Assembly: GCA_039803545.1 (NCBI GenBank)
Contig: JBDRYS010000001.1
Location: 962,688 to 1,026,687 of the forward strand
DNA: 64,000 bases
Direction of reading: 5' to 3'
From: a candidate division WOR-3 bacterium
GTDB lineage: Bacteria; Hydrothermota; Hydrothermia; UBA1063
Position 1 is the first letter of the stretch. Each line of letters begins with the position of its first letter. Of this stretch, positions 43,220 through 51,518 are shown one piece after another. The translations under genes were made by a program, and so were the position numbers. The notes beneath the pieces are model-generated. The model ran no database searches. It saw nothing but the letters and a program-made list of their open reading frames with translations, and was not told where the DNA came from.

Positions 43220-44302
43220 TTATCTTCCTGCTCTGGGTACCGTACTTACCATCTTTTTCAATTCCTCAGGTCGAGGTGAGGCAAGTAACGCAGTCTGGAG
43301 AGTTATAAGACCCTGCATAAACAGACTTGCTAAGGACATATTCATTGTCTGCATTCCGAAGGCCTGGCTTGACTGTATAATACTGTACATCTCGTGAGTC
43401 CTGGATTCGCGGATGAGAGTTTGAACAGCAGGTGTAGCAAGCAACACTTCCGCTGCAAGCACCATCCCTTTTCCACCAGCCCTTGGAAGGAGCTTCTGAG
43501 AAATCACCGCTTCAAGCACACTGGCAAGTTGAACCCGCACCTGATCCTGTTGGTAAGGAGGAAATACATCGATGATTCTGTTCACCGATTCAATGGCGGT
43601 ACCTGTGTGCAATGTTGCAAGGACTAAGTGGCCTGTTTCTGCGGCAATCAAGGCAGACTGAATAGTTTCAAGGTCTCTCATCTCACCCACCATTATCACA
43701 TCAGGATCTTGCCTTAGGACATATTTCAGAGCGGTGGCAAAAGATTTAGTATCCTGTCCTACTTCCCTCTGAGCAATCACCGCCTTTTTGTTTCTGTGAA
43801 GATACTCAATGGGGTCTTCAAGGGTTATAATATGGCAGGCCCTCATCTGGTTTATCCTATCAATCATCGCAGCGAGGGTTGTTGACTTGCCACTTCCCGT
43901 TGGACCCGTAACCAGGATCAATCCTTTGTCCTTTTCAACTAAGGATTGGACCACTGGGGGCAAACCAAGGGATTCTAAGGGTGGTATTTTGAATGGAATT
44001 CTCCTTATTGCGCAGGCTACCGTACCCCTCTGGAAGAAGGCATTGCATCTAAACCTTGATAAACCCTCGATAGAGATTGCAAAATCAAGTTCCAGTTCAT
44101 TCTCTAATTTTGCTCTCTGGCTTTCAGAAAGAAGGCTGTACACGAGATTTTTCACCTCAAGGGGTGTAAGGACCTTGTATCCTGAAGGTACAAGTGTCTT
44201 GTCGATTCGGAAATAGGGCTCTGCTCCTGCTGATAGATGCAAATCGGTTGCATTTCGCCTTACCATTTCTTCTAAAAGTTCTTTTATTGTAACATCGGGC
44301 AT
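43220..44302 (-). CDS. pilT: pilus retraction ATPase PilT
   Basis: A 360-residue hexameric ATPase that depolymerises the pilus. Walker A GPTGSGKSTTLAAMID (about 129-144), Asp box, Walker B VGEMRDLETIQSA, His box HTGTAIESVNRIIDVFP, and the PilT-specific AIRNLIRE-like segment AVQTLIRESRTHEMYSIIQSS near residue 285, which separates PilT from PilB. Three bases after pilB. Confidence 0.95.
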   Translation of the reverse strand: MPDVTIKELLEEMVRRNATDLHLSAGAEPYFRIDKTLVPSGYKVLTPLEVKNLVYSLLSESQRAKLENELELDFAISIEGLSRFRCNAFFQRGTVACAIRRIPFKIPPLESLGLPPVVQSLVEKDKGLILVTGPTGSGKSTTLAAMIDRINQMRACHIITLEDPIEYLHRNKKAVIAQREVGQDTKSFATALKYVLRQDPDVIMVGEMRDLETIQSALIAAETGHLVLATLHTGTAIESVNRIIDVFPPYQQDQVRVQLASVLEAVISQKLLPRAGGKGMVLAAEVLLATPAVQTLIRESRTHEMYSIIQSSQAFGMQTMNMSLASLFMQGLITLQTALLASPRPEELKKMVSTVPRAGR

Positions 44303-44305
44303 AAA

Positions 44306-46030
44306 TTATCCCTCCATTGTTACCCTAATAACTTCCTCAAGGGAAGTTATTCCTCTCTGGAACTTGAGGAGGGCAGCTTCTCTCAAGGTCAACATGCCCT
44401 CTTCCCTTGCTTTTTCCCTAATTTCATGAATTGGACGCTGTTCAAGGATCATCTCCCTTATGGATGGAGTGACCAACATAACTTCGTAAATACCTTCTCT
44501 GCCTTTATATCTGGAGCCACGACAAACATCACAGTTCCCTTCACCCTCACCATATACAACCTTACCCGCCAGAAAACTCGGATCTAAGCCAACTAACCTA
44601 AGTTTTTCTGCATTGGGTTGAACAGGCTTCTTGCACTGCGGACAAAGTTTCCTAACCAAACGCTGAGCCATTACCAAGATCAACGAATCTGCAATGAGGT
44701 AAGGCGGAATCCCCATGTCAACAAGACGGGCAATGGTACTTGGGGCATCATTGGTATGCAAAGTAGAAAGTACTAAGTGACCCGTTAATGCCGCCTTAAC
44801 TGCAATAGAGGCAGTCTCACTGTCACGAATCTCTCCCACCATTATGATATCTGGGTCTTGACGCAGGAAGGACCTAAGGGCCGCAGCAAAGGTTAGCCCA
44901 ATCTCCTCCTTAACCTGAACCTGGTTGATTCCTTCAAACTCAAATTCTACTGGGTCTTCCGCGGTCATAATATTTACTTCTGGCTTGTTTAGAATAGAAA
45001 GGGCTGAATACAAAGTAGTAGTTTTACCGCTTCCCGTAGGACCAGTCACCAAGATCATGCCGTAAGGTCTTGTAATAGCATACTCAAACTTTTGCAAAGC
45101 ATCGGGCTCAAAACCAAGCTTCTTAAGATCTAAGGTTAGACTGCTTTTATCAAGTATCCTCAAAACGACCTTCTCGCCATGCTTCACAGGAAGAGTAGAA
45201 ACACGGAAATCAATAACCCTCCCCGCTTTATCCTTCATCTTGAGGTGACCATCTTGCGGCAATCTTCTCTCTTCAATTTTCAAATTAGACATGATTTTGA
45301 TTACGGAAACTATACCCCGTGCGTATTTGTGTGGAGGGGGTTCTACCTCCCTCAGTGTTCCGTCGATCCTGAATCTTATTCTCAATTTTTTCTCAAAGGG
45401 CTCAATATGGATATCACTGGCCCTTCTCTCAATAGCCTCCCTCAGAAGGGTCGTCACATAACGTTGAACCGCGGAATCCTTTGCAGCTACCGTAGCATCC
45501 ACTTGGTCCTCTTCTTCTTTCTCCTCAACAAACTGTAACTCTTCAACTTCGGATTCTTCAGCAAGCTCCTTCACAATTTCCGATACCTCAGACTTCTCAC
45601 CATAAGCTTTTACTATTAAATTTTGAATTTTTTCAGGGCTCATCAAAAGGGGTTCAACGCTAAAATTCGTTAAAAATCTCAAGTTATCAAGAACATCCCA
45701 CTTTGTAGGGTCTGCCATTGCAACAAACAAAACTCTACCCTTTCTCTTCAATGGAAATACTTCGTTCTTTTCACAAAAATCCCGCGGCACTAACTGTACA
45801 AGGGTAGGATCTATTGGTTCCTCTCCCAGTTCTGCAATTTGCACCTTAAATTCTCTCGACAGAATTTTTAAAAGTTGTTCCTCTGTCATCAACCCCATTT
45901 CTTGAATCACTTTATACGGTGACTTATTGGTCCTCTTAACCTCTTCCCTGATCTTCATTGCTGTGGCTTCATCAATCAACCTATACTTCAACAGCACTGA
46001 AACTACTTTTCCTACATCCATCCCACTCAC
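44306..46030 (-). CDS. pilB: pilus extension ATPase PilB
   Basis: A 574-residue GspE/PilB ATPase that powers pilin polymerisation. The N-terminal part (1-150) is a GspE_N/MshEN-like region, but the RLG motif used by c-di-GMP-binding MshEN domains is not evident. The core has Walker A GPTGSGKTTTLYSAL, Asp box, Walker B VGEIRDSETASIA and His box HTNDAPSTIARLVDMG. A zinc tetracysteine is formed by CPQC near residue 450 and CDVC about 40 residues later. AGGAGG precedes the ATG and a TTGACA promoter lies upstream. First gene of the pil operon. Confidence 0.95.
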   Translation of the reverse strand: MSGMDVGKVVSVLLKYRLIDEATAMKIREEVKRTNKSPYKVIQEMGLMTEEQLLKILSREFKVQIAELGEEPIDPTLVQLVPRDFCEKNEVFPLKRKGRVLFVAMADPTKWDVLDNLRFLTNFSVEPLLMSPEKIQNLIVKAYGEKSEVSEIVKELAEESEVEELQFVEEKEEEDQVDATVAAKDSAVQRYVTTLLREAIERRASDIHIEPFEKKLRIRFRIDGTLREVEPPPHKYARGIVSVIKIMSNLKIEERRLPQDGHLKMKDKAGRVIDFRVSTLPVKHGEKVVLRILDKSSLTLDLKKLGFEPDALQKFEYAITRPYGMILVTGPTGSGKTTTLYSALSILNKPEVNIMTAEDPVEFEFEGINQVQVKEEIGLTFAAALRSFLRQDPDIIMVGEIRDSETASIAVKAALTGHLVLSTLHTNDAPSTIARLVDMGIPPYLIADSLILVMAQRLVRKLCPQCKKPVQPNAEKLRLVGLDPSFLAGKVVYGEGEGNCDVCRGSRYKGREGIYEVMLVTPSIREMILEQRPIHEIREKAREEGMLTLREAALLKFQRGITSLEEVIRVTMEG

Positions 46031-46059
46031 CTCCTAAAACCGATTTCATAAACTATATA

Positions 46060-46088
46060 AATTTAATTCAAAATCTGGTTACTGTCAA
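46060..46088 (-). promoter_or_regulatory. promoter of pilB-T-C-S-R
   Basis: Minus strand: perfect TTGACA (46083-46088), 17 bases, TAAATT (46060-46065), followed by a leader of about 25 bases with AGGAGG before the pilB ATG at 46030. It is back to back with the pilD promoter. Confidence 0.65.
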
Positions 46089-46102
46089 GAACAAGCTCTT
46101 TT

Positions 46103-46130
46103 TTGATAAACACAGGCAACCGTTTAAAAT
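46103..46130 (+). promoter_or_regulatory. leaderless promoter of pilD
   Basis: TTGATA (46103-46108), 16 bases, TAAAAT (46125-46130), seven bases, ATG at 46138. No ribosome-binding site. This supports the 46138 start over an in-frame ATG at 45958 inside pilB. Confidence 0.6.
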
Positions 46131-46137
46131 TTTTTTT

Positions 46138-46860
46138 ATGACACTTTTTGCCATCTTTTTCTTTTTGGTTGGACTTGCGGTCGGTAGCTTTCTTAATGTG
46201 GTCATTTACAGATTACCAAGGGGAATGTCAATAATTAAGCCACCTTCCCACTGCCCATCCTGCGGTAACAAAATCAAATTTTACGATAATATACCCTTGA
46301 TTTCTTATGCCATTCTAAGGGGGAAATGCAGGTACTGCGGCGCTAAAATTTCACCTATCTATCCGGCAGTTGAGGGCTTAACAGGCATAGCCTTTTTACT
46401 CATTTATCTTAAATTTCATTTTAACACCCTCATTGCCCTCAAATTTATGATACTTACTGCACTTCTTGTAGCCATTTCTTTTATCGACTTTAAAGAAAAG
46501 GTCATCTTTGATAGCCTGACCGTACCGTGGATTGGCATTGGACTCTTACTTACCTTACTCCTTAAAGACATTCCCTTTCTAAATGCACTCCTCACCACGG
46601 TTATCTCGGGCTTTTTATTCTGGATTTTAAGGCTCAGTTTTTCCAAAATTCTTAAAAGAGAAGCTATGGGCGAAGGAGACATCCTCCTCATCATGCTCAT
46701 AAGCGCTTTTACGGGATTCAAAGGAGCCTATTTCTCTATGCTCTTTGGTTCGATTCTTGCACTCCTTGCGCATTTTATCTTCCCGGATAAAATAAAAGAT
46801 GAGATACCCTTCGGTCCTTTCCTTTCTCTTGGTGCCTTTATCGGTATTTTTACCCTTTAA
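46138..46860 (+). CDS. pilD: prepilin peptidase PilD
   Basis: An A24 aspartic peptidase that cleaves prepilin leaders and N-methylates the new Phe1. The 240 residues show the N-terminal DiS_P_DiS domain (GSFLNVVIYRLPRGMSIIKPPSHCPSC..I..YDNIPLISYAILRGKCRYCG, two CxxC pairs) and the two catalytic aspartates in SFIDFKEKVIFDS and MGEGDILLI, with about seven membrane helices. It is divergent from pilB. Shorter than Pseudomonas PilD (~290) but within the bacterial range. It processes the two pilins of this locus. Confidence 0.94.
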   Translation: MTLFAIFFFLVGLAVGSFLNVVIYRLPRGMSIIKPPSHCPSCGNKIKFYDNIPLISYAILRGKCRYCGAKISPIYPAVEGLTGIAFLLIYLKFHFNTLIALKFMILTALLVAISFIDFKEKVIFDSLTVPWIGIGLLLTLLLKDIPFLNALLTTVISGFLFWILRLSFSKILKREAMGEGDILLIMLISAFTGFKGAYFSMLFGSILALLAHFIFPDKIKDEIPFGPFLSLGAFIGIFTL

Positions 46861-46872
46861 AAGGGGGAAATT

Positions 46873-47295
46873 ATGGAAGGCAAGGTTTTAGCCTGTTGCA
46901 TAGCAGACAAGAAGGGGGTACCAAAACGGGAGGTTCCGGAAATAACACTCGTGGAGAACTTTGGGGTTTTAGGGGATATCCACGCAGGTGGCGAGAGACA
47001 GGTGAGTCTCCTTGCTAAAGAAAGTGTTGAAAAATCCGGGCTTAAGGTTCCACCAGGGGCCTTCGGTGAAAATATCCTCGTAGAGGGAGTTAATTTAAGC
47101 GAAATCCAGATTGGAGACAAAATTATAATCGAAGACACACTCTTAGAGGTAACCCATAAGGGGAAAAAGTGCCACACAAAGTGTGCGATCTTCTACAAGA
47201 CTGGTAAATGTATAATGCCTGTGGAAGGTGTTTTCGCAAAGGTTTTAAAGGGTGGTAAAATCAAAAAGGGAGCAGTGGTAAAGATTGAAAAGTAA
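46873..47295 (+). CDS. MOSC-domain protein
   Basis: A 140-residue stand-alone MOSC domain: VLACCIADKKGVPKREVPE at the N-terminus, LGDIHAGGERQVSLLAKES (about 34-52), PPGAFGENILVEGV and KCHTKCAIFYKTGKCIM with the family's conserved cysteines. MOSC domains occur in molybdenum-cofactor sulfurases and in YiiM-type proteins; single-domain forms are linked to pterin or sulfur handling. The organism has a pterin enzyme (AOR), which fits but is not proof. It follows pilD by 12 bases. Confidence 0.85.
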   Translation: MEGKVLACCIADKKGVPKREVPEITLVENFGVLGDIHAGGERQVSLLAKESVEKSGLKVPPGAFGENILVEGVNLSEIQIGDKIIIEDTLLEVTHKGKKCHTKCAIFYKTGKCIMPVEGVFAKVLKGGKIKKGAVVKIEK

Positions 47296-47827
47296 AGCAA
47301 AATTCTTGTTCAGACTTCTGCTCTCTTTGAGCATCTTTGTTTTTGCGACCAATCAGGTCATTTATGGAGTTGAGAACCGGGACCTTATTATTCTCGTCAT
47401 AGCCGCCGTCATTGGATTAATTTTTGCGCAATATTCTATTTTAAACTTAACCTACCTCTTCGCTAAACATGAATTAGAGCACATTAACGGTAAGCTTCTC
47501 ATTAAAGTTGGCAACCTTGAAGCCTCTGTAGAACCTTCAAAAATCGCTATTTATAGAATCAAAAATATCGGCTTTCTCTTGCTAAAAGACGCCGATGTTA
47601 AGCTTTCTAAGTATCCATTCCTTGCAAACTTTATCGTAAAATCGCCCTTCTTGTTCCACTTTTCCTTCTTCGGGTGTCACTCCTACCCCATGTTTTTTAG
47701 AGATAACAAAGCACTTGAGAAGTTTCGTGAAATAAATAGAAACGTTTTTGGCGAAGAAATAGTGATAAGCGCAGAGCTACTAAGTTTAAAGGAAATCAGT
47801 GCCTTTCTTCAAGACCATACTCTTTGA
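47285..47827 (+). CDS. small membrane protein of unknown function
   Basis: A 180-residue protein with two hydrophobic helices near the start (about 6-26 and 33-58) and a soluble basic part. I recognise no family. The soluble part is rich in beta-forming stretches (LLIKVGNLEASVEPSKIAIYRIKN). The start is TTG overlapping the MOSC gene; it has no ATG until late. Its last 32 bases overlap the convergent response regulator gene, so the 3' ends of both transcripts are complementary. Real-gene status rests on length and membrane pattern. Confidence 0.6.
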   Translation: MKSKAKFLFRLLLSLSIFVFATNQVIYGVENRDLIILVIAAVIGLIFAQYSILNLTYLFAKHELEHINGKLLIKVGNLEASVEPSKIAIYRIKNIGFLLLKDADVKLSKYPFLANFIVKSPFLFHFSFFGCHSYPMFFRDNKALEKFREINRNVFGEEIVISAELLSLKEISAFLQDHTL

Positions 47828-49115
47828 TTTTCAATCTCAGGGTATTCCTGTGAATTCCCAGAAGTTCTGACGCCTTAGACAAATTCCAGTCCACAAGCTC
47901 AAGTACCCTTCGAATATGCTCTTTTTCAACATCCTTTAGTTTCATAGAGACAGATTCACCGATTTGAGGCAAAAAGAGGAGGTCTCTTGTAATAAATTCG
48001 CCCTTACATAACACGCAAGCTCTCTCAATCACATTTTGTAATTCTCTTACATTTCCAGGCCACTTATAAAGTAAAAGAGCGGACTGTGCCTCCTCGGTAA
48101 AACCTTTTATAGGCTTATTAAGTTCTCTGCTAAACTTCTTTAGAAAGTAATGGGCAAGGGGGATTATATCCTCCACCCTTTCCCTTAAAGGCGGAATTTT
48201 GATGTGAAAGACGTTAATTCTATAGTAGAGATCCTCCCTAAAAGCGCCTTCTTTGACCATTTTTTCAAGATCTCTGTTGGTTGCAAACAGATATCTTACA
48301 TTGATCTTCTTCGTTTTCGTAGAACCAAGCCTTGTAACCTCTTTATCTTCAAGAACTCTTAGAATCTTTGCCTGTAAAAGGGGAGACAGTTCACCGACTT
48401 CGTCTAAGAAAAGGGTACCGCCATCGGCAAGCTCTATCTTCCCGGGCTTTTCCGCCACAGCACCAGTAAAAGCCCCCTTCTCATAACCAAAAAGTTCTGC
48501 CTCTAACAGCGTCTCTGGTATCGCCGCGCAGGATATAGGCACAAAACTTCCAATCCTTCCCGAATGTTCGTGGATAAATCTTGCGAGCACCTCTTTCCCC
48601 GTTCCACTTTCACCAGTTATCAAAACAGAAGTATTGGCAGGGGCGACTTCTTTCGCCATCTCAATAATCTCTTTCATCGGTTTTGATTCTGCTATAATAG
48701 TTCCTTTTGAATACCTTATCTCACTCTCAACTTGCTCCAATTTTCGAATCAAGGCAAGTTTTTCATCAACGTGTTTCAACTTTAGCAGAAGTTCCTCTAA
48801 ATTCAGGGGCTTTAAAAGGTAGTCATAGGCACCTTTCTTCATTGCCTCCACTGCACTGCTGACATCGCCATAGGCGGTAACAATAATAAATTCTACTCGA
48901 GGATTTAAAGCCTTAACCTTTTGAAGTAAATCAATACCACTCAAACCTGGCAGTCTTAAATCGGAAATTACCACATCCACAGAGTTTTTTTCTAAAAAAT
49001 CAAAGGATTCTTCTGAAGACTCAAAATCAAAGACGATGTATCCCTTCTTCCTCAGAAAATCCGAGAGGATCCACCTCTCACTTTTATCGTCTTCAACAAC
49101 GGCGATCCTTAGCAT
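47796..49115 (-). CDS. sigma-54-dependent response regulator
   Basis: An NtrC-family regulator of 439 residues: receiver (LRIAVVEDDKSERWIL; phospho-Asp in DVVISDLRLPGLSGIDLL near residue 53), AAA+ domain (Walker A GESGTGKEVL; GYEKGAFTGAVAEKPGKIELADGGTLFLDEVGEL with the GAFTGA loop; RVEDIIPLAHYFL), and a Fis-type helix-turn-helix (WNLSKASELLGIHRNTLRLKIKEYGL). It overlaps the kinase gene by 23 bases, so the two form a pair. Its target promoters are not identified; the only clear sigma-54 promoter in the window is at pilA. Confidence 0.92.
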   Translation of the reverse strand: MLRIAVVEDDKSERWILSDFLRKKGYIVFDFESSEESFDFLEKNSVDVVISDLRLPGLSGIDLLQKVKALNPRVEFIIVTAYGDVSSAVEAMKKGAYDYLLKPLNLEELLLKLKHVDEKLALIRKLEQVESEIRYSKGTIIAESKPMKEIIEMAKEVAPANTSVLITGESGTGKEVLARFIHEHSGRIGSFVPISCAAIPETLLEAELFGYEKGAFTGAVAEKPGKIELADGGTLFLDEVGELSPLLQAKILRVLEDKEVTRLGSTKTKKINVRYLFATNRDLEKMVKEGAFREDLYYRINVFHIKIPPLRERVEDIIPLAHYFLKKFSRELNKPIKGFTEEAQSALLLYKWPGNVRELQNVIERACVLCKGEFITRDLLFLPQIGESVSMKLKDVEKEHIRRVLELVDWNLSKASELLGIHRNTLRLKIKEYGLEERH

Positions 49116-50976
49116 AAGGAATCCTCATAACTACTACTGTACCACGGTCCTTCACACTTTTTAGAATTAATTCACCACCGTGGGCTTCTACCACCTTCCT
49201 CACGAAGAATAATCCAAAACCGGAACCCTTTGCCTTAGTTGTGTAAAAAGGATTACCTGCCTTCATCAACTCTTCTTTGCTCATCCCCACGCCGCTATCC
49301 CCAACGATAACATCTACAAACTCGCCCTTCGAAACGAGCGCCACCTTAATTTCTCCATTCTGTGAAACCGCCTCTACAGAATTTCTTATCAAGTTTCTCA
49401 ATGCCTCTTTAAAACGAAATCTGTCTATTAAAATTCTCGGACAGGCTTTATAAACGGTTCTGAAAGCGATCTCCCGAGCCCTAAACTCAGGGAGGAACTC
49501 CGCAAGAACCTCTTCGACTATTTCGCAAAGATCAACGCATTCCCAGTTTATCTTTAAAGGTGCCATAATGGAGACAAAACGGTTTACAATTTCCTTAATC
49601 TTCTCCGTCTCCTTAGACAAAATAGTTAGAAGCTCCCTCGATTCCATCTCAGGCTGGATTACAAATTCAGAACTTAGCCTTTGAACGATCATACTTATCG
49701 AATTGAGGGGATTCTTTATTTCATGAGCCACCTGGGCAGACATTTCTCCAAGGAGCTCAATCCTCTCGGCCCTCTCAACCTTCTCTTCAAAAACCGTGCT
49801 TTCTACAATTAACAAGGTTGCCACCCTTTTATTGTTGTGGGAAAGGACTGGGACCGCGGTATATCTGAGCCTTTTAAGGGTATCCTTCTTAACGTAAACT
49901 TCCAAGACCGGTAAATCGGGCAAGATTTCACTTAACTTTAATTCCCTCGCTTTCTGTTTTGAAACCCTTAAAATTCTATAAAACTCTTCATTGGCAAAGA
50001 TGAGACTGTCATCCTTTGCAAAAATTGCCACCCCAAGGGGTACATTACTTAGAAGGGTGTCAAAGCTTGAAAGTTTGAGCTGAAGGCGTTTCCTTGAATA
50101 GATAAGAGAAAGCGCAATATAAAGGAGTACGAACAAAAGGAGATGAAGAAATGCGAGATTTCTTACAAAACCCTTGTATGCTGAGGTATAGTAAGACCTC
50201 GATATGCCAAGTCTAATAATGCCTTTGTAAATACCAGGCAGTTCAAAAGGCATTGAAATTTCAAGTACCTCTTCTCCTGAAACCTTCACCACCCTTGAGT
50301 ATGACTTCTTCCCTTCAAAGACTTTCTTAAGAGGAGGGTCTTCATCAATATCGCTTATATCCTCAGGCACCTTTACACCAAACCATACCCCCTGCGTATC
50401 CTGAATTGCAAGATAGGCTATCTTCCTATCATTTTCAAGAGAATTCAAAAGCTCGCTCGTGCCGACGCTTAAACGACGATTCATTATATCTCCTCTTACC
50501 ACATAAAAGACTGCGATTCTATTTCCAATTCTCGAAGCGAGATTGACGGAATAATCATTTTCGTAAGGGTAAAGATCCTGTTGGCTAAATACCTGTTTAT
50601 CAAATCCAAGTAAGATCGAATCAGCCTTAGGATTTGGCGGAAAAGCATCTACCACGTTAAGATTTGCATCAAGGAACAATATACCGGAGATCTCTGTTAC
50701 CTCTTTAAGCCATTTCAAATTCTGCAAATTATAAGAGGGATTCTCCGAAAGCCATTCTTCTGCCTTCAAAAGATTTTTTACCACATAAAATTCCTGTTCC
50801 TTCTGAGTCCTGATCACCGTCTGAAGCGAGGTGACAAGAATACTCCTCAAAGTCTTGACATCCTCAAAAACCACGTGATCCACACTACTCTTTAGAAACC
50901 GTAAATTCAATGAAAAGGAAAGGACTAATACGACAAAAGAAATGAGCAAGGCAACGTAAAAATTCCGCTCCTTCAT
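49093..50976 (-). CDS. membrane sensor histidine kinase (NtrB-like)
   Basis: A 627-residue kinase. A membrane helix (about 8-28) and a second (about 270-292) enclose a ~240-residue periplasmic sensor domain. A PAS domain follows (LLSNVPLGVAIFAKDDSLIFANEEFYRIL, about 308-395), then the dimerisation helix with HEIKNPLNSISMIVQRL (about 418-434) and the ATPase domain (NLIRNSVEAV; GDSGVGMS; FYTTKAKGSGFGLFFVRKVV). The ligand is unknown. It starts the operon without a ribosome-binding site. It partners the sigma-54 regulator gene overlapping its end. Confidence 0.9.
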   Translation of the reverse strand: MKERNFYVALLISFVVLVLSFSLNLRFLKSSVDHVVFEDVKTLRSILVTSLQTVIRTQKEQEFYVVKNLLKAEEWLSENPSYNLQNLKWLKEVTEISGILFLDANLNVVDAFPPNPKADSILLGFDKQVFSQQDLYPYENDYSVNLASRIGNRIAVFYVVRGDIMNRRLSVGTSELLNSLENDRKIAYLAIQDTQGVWFGVKVPEDISDIDEDPPLKKVFEGKKSYSRVVKVSGEEVLEISMPFELPGIYKGIIRLGISRSYYTSAYKGFVRNLAFLHLLLFVLLYIALSLIYSRKRLQLKLSSFDTLLSNVPLGVAIFAKDDSLIFANEEFYRILRVSKQKARELKLSEILPDLPVLEVYVKKDTLKRLRYTAVPVLSHNNKRVATLLIVESTVFEEKVERAERIELLGEMSAQVAHEIKNPLNSISMIVQRLSSEFVIQPEMESRELLTILSKETEKIKEIVNRFVSIMAPLKINWECVDLCEIVEEVLAEFLPEFRAREIAFRTVYKACPRILIDRFRFKEALRNLIRNSVEAVSQNGEIKVALVSKGEFVDVIVGDSGVGMSKEELMKAGNPFYTTKAKGSGFGLFFVRKVVEAHGGELILKSVKDRGTVVVMRIPYAKDRRC

Positions 50977-50983
50977 CGATTTA

Positions 50984-51012
50984 ATGATAATTTACAAAAG
51001 GCGTAAAGGCAA
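50984..51012 (-). promoter_or_regulatory. leaderless promoter of the second two-component operon
   Basis: Minus strand: TTGCCT (51007-51012), 17 bases, TATCAT (50984-50989), seven bases, ATG at 50976. It is back to back with the promoter at 51021-51049, only eight bases apart. Confidence 0.58.
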
Positions 51013-51020
51013 AGGTAATT

Positions 51021-51049
51021 TTGTCTTTACAGCTGCATTATTATAAAAT
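51021..51049 (+). promoter_or_regulatory. leaderless promoter of the TIGR00725-hutH operon
   Basis: TTGTCT (51021-51026), 17 bases, TAAAAT (51044-51049), six bases, ATG at 51056. No ribosome-binding site. Confidence 0.68.
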
Positions 51050-51055
51050 TTCAAA

Positions 51056-51514
51056 ATGCGCAAGTTGATTGGTGTGATTGGACCTTCGGAACCTACCGAA
51101 GACGCGAAGGAATTTGCAGAGGAGTTGGGAAAACTTATAGCAAAGGAGGGATGGGTATTACTCACGGGAGGGAAAGGCGGCGTAATGGAATATGCCTCAA
51201 AAGGCGCTAAGGAAGCTGGAGGGTTAACAGTGGGTATCCTTCCTGAGTCTAACAAAAATTTTGCAAACAGATACGTAGACATTGCTATAACTACTGGGAT
51301 GGGGGAAGCCCGAAATATAATTTTGGTAAATTCTTCCGATGCTGTTGTCGCAGTAACCCTTTCGGCTGGGACACTCATAGAGATCGCAACAGCATCAAAA
51401 ATTGGGAAAATTCTTCTGGTGTACAAAGTCCCTGAAATACCAGGAGTAGATTTGTTAAGGGTTTCATCTCCCGAAGAAGCAATTGAAATTTTGAAAAAAT
51501 CTTTAAAGGAGTAA
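51056..51514 (+). CDS. TIGR00725-family protein (LOG/DprA-like Rossmann fold)
   Basis: A 152-residue Rossmann-type protein: KLIGVIGPSEPTEDAKEFAEELGKLIAKEGWVLLTGGKGGVMEYASKGAKEAGG at the start, then GMGEARNIILVNSSDAVVAVTLSAGTLIEIATASKIGK. It resembles LOG/lysine-decarboxylase-like nucleotide-binding proteins, but the PGGxGTxxE motif of cytokinin-activating LOG enzymes is replaced by SAGTLIEI. Function unknown; nucleotide or cofactor binding is likely. It precedes hutH by four bases on the same transcript. Confidence 0.83.
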   Translation: MRKLIGVIGPSEPTEDAKEFAEELGKLIAKEGWVLLTGGKGGVMEYASKGAKEAGGLTVGILPESNKNFANRYVDIAITTGMGEARNIILVNSSDAVVAVTLSAGTLIEIATASKIGKILLVYKVPEIPGVDLLRVSSPEEAIEILKKSLKE

Positions 51515-51518
51515 AAAT

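Noticed and set aside
44306-46030. PilB as a c-di-GMP receptor through an MshEN domain, linking it to the HD-GYP genes
   Set aside because: The N-terminal region aligns in outline but the RLG-type binding motif is not evident, so I make no claim.
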